Shown here: piece after piece, positions 5,342-9,305 of the stretch
How positions within the stretch are numbered: position 1 is the first letter of the stretch
Layout: every line of letters starts with the position of its first letter
NCBI GenBank assembly: GCA_948665105.1
Contig: CAPNGW010000081.1
Coordinates: forward strand, 1-9,305
Direction: 5' to 3'
Length of the DNA: 9,305 bases
From: an uncultured Lachnospiraceae bacterium
Lineage (GTDB): Bacteria; Bacillota; Clostridia; Lachnospirales; Lachnospiraceae
The notes under the pieces: model-generated
The model's input: the letters and a program-made list of their open reading frames with translations, nothing else
Database searches by the model: none
Told to the model about the DNA's origin: nothing
Position numbers and translations under genes: made by a program

Positions 5342-5390
5342 AAAAGGAAGCCCCAGCGGTCTCTTTCGGCCTTTGGGGCTTCCTTTTATA
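5342..5390 (+). terminator. Rho-independent terminator after the sulfur operon
   Basis: AAAAGGAAGCCCCA (5342-5355) pairs perfectly with TGGGGCTTCCTTTT (5374-5387) to make a 14-bp stem with an 18-base loop. The T-rich right arm runs into TATAATT. It begins 20 bp after the flavoprotein stop. The A-run on its left side gives T5 on the minus strand, so it could work in both directions, though no minus-strand gene reads into it here. Confidence 0.92.
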
Positions 5391-5391
5391 A

Positions 5392-5420
5392 TTGCAATCT
5401 TTCTGATTTCATTGTATACT
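5392..5420 (+). promoter_or_regulatory. Promoter of the acetyltransferase-fold gene
   Basis: TTGCAA (5392-5397) and TATACT (5415-5420) are separated by exactly 17 bp, with four of six and five of six consensus matches. The pair starts five bases after the terminator stem, so the downstream gene is an independent transcription unit. The leader to ATG 5460 would be about 33 bases. Confidence 0.7.
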
Positions 5421-5459
5421 TAAGAAGCAAGGAAAATAGCAGAATACGGAGGATATCTC

Positions 5460-6089
5460 ATGAATATTATCAATTTAAATACCTGGAACCGAAAGGAATT
5501 GTTTGACTTATTTTCCAAGTCCAAGAATCCCTTTTATATGGTAACCTTTCGCTATGATGTGACGGACTTGTATGACCATGCGAAGAAAGAAGGCCTTTCC
5601 TTTTATTATGCCATGGTCTATGCCGTTACCAAAGCCGTCAACCGGGTGGAGAATTTTCGTTACGCCATACAAGACGGGCAGGTGGTATTGCTTTCAGAAC
5701 GTATTCCCAGCTTTACGGACATGAAAAAGGGAGGCGATCTGTTTCAGATTGTTACAATCCCCTGTGAGGGAACCGTGGGCGAGTTCGCTGTGGAGGCCCG
5801 GCGTGCCAGTGAGGCTCAGAAATCCTTCATTGATTTTGAAAAAGAAACGGAGGCGGCCATCTATCTTACCTGTGCCCCCTGGCTTGACATTACGGCCTTG
5901 AGAAATGAAGGGATTTCAGACCCGGACGACTCCATTCCCCGCATCGGCTGGGGGAAATTTACGGAAGAAAACGAAAGGAAGCTCCTCTGCATTTCCATGG
6001 AGGTAAATCACCGGTTTATTGACGGAATACACCTGGCTCAGTTTCAAGATGCATTGACGGAAGTAATCGATGAAATCTGCCTGGGCTAA
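5460..6089 (+). CDS. Chloramphenicol acetyltransferase-fold protein (CatA-like), probably not a resistance enzyme
   Basis: A 209-residue protein of the trimeric chloramphenicol acetyltransferase family, close to the usual 210-220 residues. The N-terminal NTWNRKELFDLF segment, the YYAMVYAVTKAVN helix (50-62) and the C-terminal active-site motif NHRFIDGIH (183-191) are typical. His184 is the likely catalytic base and Asp188 the structural partner. Resistance enzymes have HHxxxDG, so the first His is Asn here. The segment that in resistance enzymes reads PWxSFTSF is PWLDITAL (140-147), without the serines found in true drug-acetylating members. Such variants are common in clostridia and have no settled substrate. 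GGAGG seven bases before the ATG and its own promoter define the start. It converges on the AraC gene, with the stops overlapping. O-acetylation of some small molecule is possible; loss of drug activity is inference. Confidence 0.85.
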   Translation: MNIINLNTWNRKELFDLFSKSKNPFYMVTFRYDVTDLYDHAKKEGLSFYYAMVYAVTKAVNRVENFRYAIQDGQVVLLSERIPSFTDMKKGGDLFQIVTIPCEGTVGEFAVEARRASEAQKSFIDFEKETEAAIYLTCAPWLDITALRNEGISDPDDSIPRIGWGKFTEENERKLLCISMEVNHRFIDGIHLAQFQDALTEVIDEICLG

Positions 6090-6943
6090 TTAGAATGAAA
6101 AAGCTGCCGCCGATACTCCGAGGGCGGCACCCCCATCGACTTGTGAAACAGCCGGGAAAAATACAGCGGATTTTCATACCCTACCAGCTTTGCCACCTCC
6201 GCCACCGAGAAAGCCTCGTTGCCAAGGAAATCCCTGGCCTTGTTCATACGGATATTGATTATATACTGGCGGGGCGATAGCCCCGTTACCTTGGTAAAGC
6301 TGTCGATAAACCGATAATAATTCAAATTGTTCTCTTTTGCATATGCTTTTATGGTAAAATTCGCCTCCGGATTCTGGTGAAATTTCTGGATGGCTGTTTC
6401 CACCTGGGGATAATAGGAATAAAAATTTGATTTGGTGTCAAGGTGATTGTTTCGGGCCATCAACAACAAAAGCTCCTGAAGCCTTAACTGATTGGATTCG
6501 GCAAAATACTCTTTTTTCATCTGCAATTCCTGAATCATCTGTTCAAAGAGCCTGACGTAAGCCCCAAGGGTTTCCACATGAAAGATGCTTCCATGCTCCA
6601 TTCCAATCCGACGTAAAAACGGATTGCTTTCCTTGAGAGAAAAATGCACCCAGTAAACATCTGCACGGTCTGTGTGTCGGTATTCATAGCGCTGCGGCTC
6701 GAAGGGCCGGTATAATACGCACTGTCCTTTGGAAACTCTCTGCATACTTTCCTGTAGCCAAAAGCTGGCGCTTCCGTCCGCCATGTACAAAAGCTGCCAG
6801 CTTTTTGTCCCTCCTTGACGTTCCGTGAGAAAGTTTTTACGGCTAATCAGCCGATAATGTCCACTGCAGTGGACAAAGAAATCTGTATCCGAACACATTT
6901 CCTCCACTCTTTGACTATCGTAATATCCGGTATTGGTATACAT
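6086..6943 (-). CDS. AraC-family transcriptional regulator
   Basis: A 285-residue AraC/XylS regulator. The N-terminal part (about 1-170) looks like a cupin-type sugar-sensing domain, with GQCVLYRPFEPQRYEYRH and YWVHFSL strands. The C-terminal 107 residues hold two helix-turn-helix motifs. The first is around AYAKENNLNYYRFIDSFTK followed by GLSPRQYI; the second is VAEVAKLVGYENPLYFSRLF followed by the family end GVPPSEYRR. The start at 6943 is chosen because AAGGAGG lies seven bases upstream. The longer frame to 7033 would begin upstream of the predicted promoter. It is divergent from the lacZ-type gene across 178 bp and probably activates it in response to a beta-galactoside or another sugar, which is the usual arrangement but is inference. 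The last codons overlap the acetyltransferase-fold stop by 4 bp. Confidence 0.93.
   Translation of the reverse strand: MYTNTGYYDSQRVEEMCSDTDFFVHCSGHYRLISRKNFLTERQGGTKSWQLLYMADGSASFWLQESMQRVSKGQCVLYRPFEPQRYEYRHTDRADVYWVHFSLKESNPFLRRIGMEHGSIFHVETLGAYVRLFEQMIQELQMKKEYFAESNQLRLQELLLLMARNNHLDTKSNFYSYYPQVETAIQKFHQNPEANFTIKAYAKENNLNYYRFIDSFTKVTGLSPRQYIINIRMNKARDFLGNEAFSVAEVAKLVGYENPLYFSRLFHKSMGVPPSEYRRQLFHSN
6098..6129 (-). terminator. Terminator-like hairpin inside the 3' end of the AraC gene
   Basis: Read on the minus strand, TGCCGCC (6129-6123) pairs with GGCGGCA (6111-6105) across an 11-base loop and is followed by GC and TTTTT (6102-6098). The T-run falls 10 bases before the stop codon, so termination there would leave a message without a stop. 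The GC-rich stem encodes the conserved PPSEYRR end of AraC proteins and may arise by chance. No other terminator separates the two converging genes. Confidence 0.25.
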
Positions 6944-6968
6944 TCCCGCCCCTCCTTTTCCTCTCTTA

Positions 6969-6997
6969 AGTGTATCTAATCTCTCCCCATCTGTCAA
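6969..6997 (-). promoter_or_regulatory. Promoter of the AraC-family gene
   Basis: On the minus strand, a perfect TTGACA (6997-6992) and TACACT (6974-6969) are separated by 17 bp. The predicted start near 6962 gives a leader of about 20 bases that just includes the AAGGAGG ribosome site (6957-6951). The near-consensus -35 suggests steady expression of the regulator. Confidence 0.75.
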
Positions 6998-7042
6998 TTT
7001 TTTGAAAATTTTGTGCATATATAGAAACTTCATGAATCGCCC

Positions 7043-7084
7043 AGCCTGTAATTATGTGGTAGACTATCTGTACCATTACAGGCT
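7043..7084. promoter_or_regulatory. Inverted repeat upstream of the lacZ-type gene
   Basis: AGCCTGTAAT (7043-7052) and ATTACAGGCT (7075-7084) form a perfect 10-bp inverted repeat with a 22-base centre. A second short stem GGTA/TACC (7058-7061, 7071-7074) is nested inside, next to the inner end of the right arm. T4 follows on the plus strand. A weak extended -10, TGG-TAGACT (7057-7065), lies within the centre and has no -35 box. The element could be an operator for the AraC protein, a leader hairpin, or a weak attenuator. The sequence alone does not decide. Confidence 0.45.
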
Positions 7085-7121
7085 TTTATGTTGCAAAATA
7101 CATAGCAGAAAAGAGGTCTCT

Positions 7122-9305
7122 ATGAAAGCTAATTATTTATCCCTGGAAACGTATTACGAAGACCCCAACGTCCTTCACATTGGTGTCGAGGAAAATCGCA
7201 GCTACTATCTTCCCCTTGCACCGGGAAGCTCCACTGTCCAAGACGGCGCCTCCACAGAACGCCGGATTCTTCTGAACGGCAGCTGGGATTTTAAGTATTA
7301 TCCCAACCCCTTTGTGGTGGAGGATTTTACCCGGGAGGACTACTCCTTCCAGGGCTGTGATACCATTCCGGTACCCGGCTGCTGGCAGATGTATGGCTAC
7401 GACAAGCATCAGTACACCAATACCGAGTATCCCTTCCCCTATGATCCCCCCTATGTGCCCTCTGAAAATCCCTGCGGCGTTTATCATCGCAGCTTTACCT
7501 TGTCAAAGGACCAGCTGGGCTATCGGCAGTATCTGAATTTTGAAGGGGTGGACTCCTGTCTGTACCTGTACGTCAACAGACAGTTGGCAGGCTACAGCCA
7601 GGTCTCCCACAGCACCAGTGAATTCGACATTACAGACTATGTGGCCCTGGGAGAAAATGAGCTTACCGTGGTGGTTTTAAAATGGTGTGACGGAAGCTAT
7701 CTGGAGGATCAGGACAAGTTCCGCATGAGCGGCATTTTCCGGGACGTCTATCTTCTCCTGCGCCCCCAGAATCATCTGCGGGATTATTTTGTACACACCA
7801 GCCTTTCTGATGATTTTAAGATTGCAGAGATAACGGTGGACTTATCCTTCAAGGGTGAAGCCTTTCCGGTACAGTTTCAGCTTACAGATTCCCATGGTAA
7901 GGTGGCGGCAGAAGGCGTTTCCCTTCAGACCGATGCGCCGGTGGCGGCAGAAGGCTCCTTCTCCAATTCCGAGATTCACTTCCGCCTTTCAAGTCCCTGC
8001 CTCTGGAATGCAGAGAATCCCTGCCTCTATCAGCTGGCGCTGCTTTGCCCGGACGAAACCATTTACCAGCAGGTGGGAATCTTAAAAACAGAAATCAAGG
8101 ACGGCGTGGTTTTATTCAACAACGTTCCCATCAAGATTAAGGGGGTCAACCGTCACGACAGCGACCCGGTGACAGGATTTACCATAAGCAGGGAGCAGGC
8201 CATGCGGGATCTGACCTTGATGAAGCAGCACAATATCAACGCCATCCGCACCAGCCACTATCCCAATGCGCCCTGGTTCCCCCAGCTCTGCAATCAATAT
8301 GGGTTCTACGTCATCGCCGAAGCAGACCTAGAATCCCACGGCTCTGTGGATTTCTATGGAGGCGGCTATGGGACCACATACGGAGATATTGCCCAGCGTG
8401 ATTTTTTCGCCCAGGCCATCTTGGACCGTAATCAGCGCAATGTAATCCGGGATAAGAACAACCCCTGCATTCTCATGTGGTCCATGGGAAATGAATCGGG
8501 ATACAGCCAGGCCTTTGAGGACACCGGACGCTGGATTAAGAACTATGACCCCTCACGCCTGCTTCACTATGAGAGCAGCATTTATGAGACCGGTTCTCAC
8601 AAAAACGATACCTCCATGCTGGATATTTACAGTCTCATGTATCCTTCTGTGGAATACTGCTATCAATATTTAAGCGACCCGGCCAACGAGAAGCCCTTCC
8701 TGCTCTGCGAATTTATCCACGCCATGGGAAACGGCCCCGGAGACATTGAGGATTATTTCCAGTGTATTTACAGCTCCAAACAGTTCTTAGGGGGCCTTGT
8801 CTGGGAGTGGTGCGACCACGCCATTGATGTGGGCAGAACCATTGACGGCCGACGAAAATATTTCTACGGCGGGGATTTCAAGGAATATCCCCATTCCGGG
8901 AATTTCTGTGTGGACGGCATGGTATCCCCGGATCGGATTCCTCATCCCGCCCTTCTGGAATACCAGAATGCAATCCGCCCGGTGCGCGCTGCATGGACGG
9001 ATGCTGCCAGAGGAATTGTAGAGCTGGAAAATAAGCTGGACTTTACCAATACCGCAGATTATCTCATCCTGCAGGCCGAACTGCTTTGTCAGGGCCAGGT
9101 GGTCAGACGTTATCCTGATATGGAGGTTTCCATTGCCCCCCACCAGAAGGAACAGATTACCATTGATTATTCTTCCGAGGTGGATACAGACTCAGGCTCC
9201 TTTTGGCATTTGAACCTTTCTTATGTGGCAAAGGAGACATCCAGCCTTGTGGAAGCCGGGACTGTGCTGGGCTTCGACCAGCTGGAAATTGCCGCTCCCA
9301 CGCCT
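7122..9305 (+). CDS. lacZ: Beta-galactosidase, GH2 LacZ type, 3' end missing
   Basis: An open frame of 728 codons with no stop before the right edge. It hydrolyses terminal beta-galactosides such as lactose. No signal peptide is visible, so it is cytoplasmic. The order is an N-terminal sugar-binding jelly roll (about 40-220, with VPGCWQMYGYDKHQYTN and DGSYLEDQDKFRMSGIFRDV as in E. coli LacZ), an Ig-like domain, a TIM barrel from about 330, then the start of the C-terminal domains. Within the barrel, GVNRHDSDP (341-349) and SHYPN match LacZ. Glu458 in MGNESG is the acid/base and Glu530 in LLCEFIHAMGN the nucleophile, spaced 72 residues apart against 76 in E. coli. Against about 1,020 residues for E. 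coli LacZ, roughly 300 are missing beyond the window. The start is set by AGAGG five bases before ATG 7122. It is divergent from the AraC gene. Activity on substrates other than lactose is possible. Confidence 0.93.
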   Translation, partial: MKANYLSLETYYEDPNVLHIGVEENRSYYLPLAPGSSTVQDGASTERRILLNGSWDFKYYPNPFVVEDFTREDYSFQGCDTIPVPGCWQMYGYDKHQYTNTEYPFPYDPPYVPSENPCGVYHRSFTLSKDQLGYRQYLNFEGVDSCLYLYVNRQLAGYSQVSHSTSEFDITDYVALGENELTVVVLKWCDGSYLEDQDKFRMSGIFRDVYLLLRPQNHLRDYFVHTSLSDDFKIAEITVDLSFKGEAFPVQFQLTDSHGKVAAEGVSLQTDAPVAAEGSFSNSEIHFRLSSPCLWNAENPCLYQLALLCPDETIYQQVGILKTEIKDGVVLFNNVPIKIKGVNRHDSDPVTGFTISREQAMRDLTLMKQHNINAIRTSHYPNAPWFPQLCNQYGFYVIAEADLESHGSVDFYGGGYGTTYGDIAQRDFFAQAILDRNQRNVIRDKNNPCILMWSMGNESGYSQAFEDTGRWIKNYDPSRLLHYESSIYETGSHKNDTSMLDIYSLMYPSVEYCYQYLSDPANEKPFLLCEFIHAMGNGPGDIEDYFQCIYSSKQFLGGLVWEWCDHAIDVGRTIDGRRKYFYGGDFKEYPHSGNFCVDGMVSPDRIPHPALLEYQNAIRPVRAAWTDAARGIVELENKLDFTNTADYLILQAELLCQGQVVRRYPDMEVSIAPHQKEQITIDYSSEVDTDSGSFWHLNLSYVAKETSSLVEAGTVLGFDQLEIAAPTP
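7901..7955 (+). repeat. Short in-frame direct repeat in the lacZ-type gene
   Basis: The 16-mer GGTGGCGGCAGAAGGC occurs at 7901-7916 and again at 7940-7955, 39 bp (13 codons) apart and in the same frame. It gives Val-Ala-Ala-Glu-Gly twice in the Ig-like domain ahead of the barrel. The bases between the copies show no further similarity. Confidence 0.7.

Noticed and set aside
5460..6089. Chloramphenicol resistance gene
   Set aside because: The fold matches, but the active-site surroundings differ from proven resistance enzymes and no mobile-element signs are nearby.
6944..7033. Thirty-residue N-terminal extension of the AraC protein
   Set aside because: It would begin upstream of a near-consensus promoter, and the ATG at 6943 has a perfect AAGGAGG site.
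7043..7084. Intrinsic terminator upstream of lacZ
   Set aside because: Only four T follow the stem, no gene upstream on the plus strand would need it, and the sequence lies in a divergent promoter region.
8787..9143. Minus-strand open frames within the lacZ-type gene, and others near 7137-7487
   Set aside because: They lie opposite well-conserved GH2 coding sequence and show no motif of their own.
1..9305. CRISPR array, tRNA, rRNA, insertion sequence or attachment site
   Set aside because: No regularly spaced repeats, cloverleaf, transposase motif or flanking duplication was seen on either strand.

Overview
The window looks like a chromosomal stretch from an anaerobic gut-type Firmicute of the Lachnospiraceae / Clostridium cluster XIVa kind. 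This is an inference from strong AGGAGG-type ribosome sites, a TTG start, moderate GC, and closest remembered resemblances to clostridial LacZ, AraC, YeeE and thioredoxin-reductase-like proteins. No rRNA, tRNA, CRISPR array, insertion sequence or phage gene was recognised. No gap between genes exceeds about 235 bp.

Left edge (1-916, minus strand): a family 2 glycosyltransferase of the DPM1-like type is followed 16 bp later by the start of an ATP-grasp-like gene that runs out of the window. This is probably the edge of a surface-glycan or sugar-modification cluster.

Centre (1023-5322): a sulfur (or selenium) handling locus. It holds a small TusA-family protein with an unusual CHYCHQH segment (1023-1247), a convergent LysR regulator (1283-2182), and, divergent from it, a four-gene set. 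That set is a YeeE/YedE membrane half (2416-3117), a second TusA-family carrier (3169-3399), the other YeeE/YedE half (3419-3967), and a thioredoxin-reductase-like flavoprotein fused to a thioredoxin fold (4099-5322). A strong intrinsic terminator (5342-5390) closes it. The likely working model is import of thiosulfate or another sulfane-sulfur compound through a two-subunit YeeE channel, transfer of sulfur to the TusA cysteine, and reductive release by the flavoprotein. The LysR protein would control the set from the 233-bp divergent region, which carries a 7-bp perfect inverted repeat and extended -10 promoters.

The flavoprotein is the most unusual protein here. It keeps the reductase CATC pair and FAD motifs, but the NADPH-phosphate motif HRRxxxR is gone. 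Its C-terminal thioredoxin domain has lost both active-site cysteines: WCGPC is replaced by VETAS, while the cis-proline is kept.

Right part (5460-9305): a chloramphenicol-acetyltransferase-fold protein (5460-6089) has its own promoter and probably is not a resistance enzyme. It meets an AraC-family regulator (6086-6943) tail to tail with a 4-bp overlap. Divergent from the regulator is a LacZ-type GH2 beta-galactosidase (7122 onward, incomplete at the right edge). The AraC gene has a near-consensus promoter. The lacZ side has no clear -35 box but a 10-bp inverted repeat, which fits activator control.
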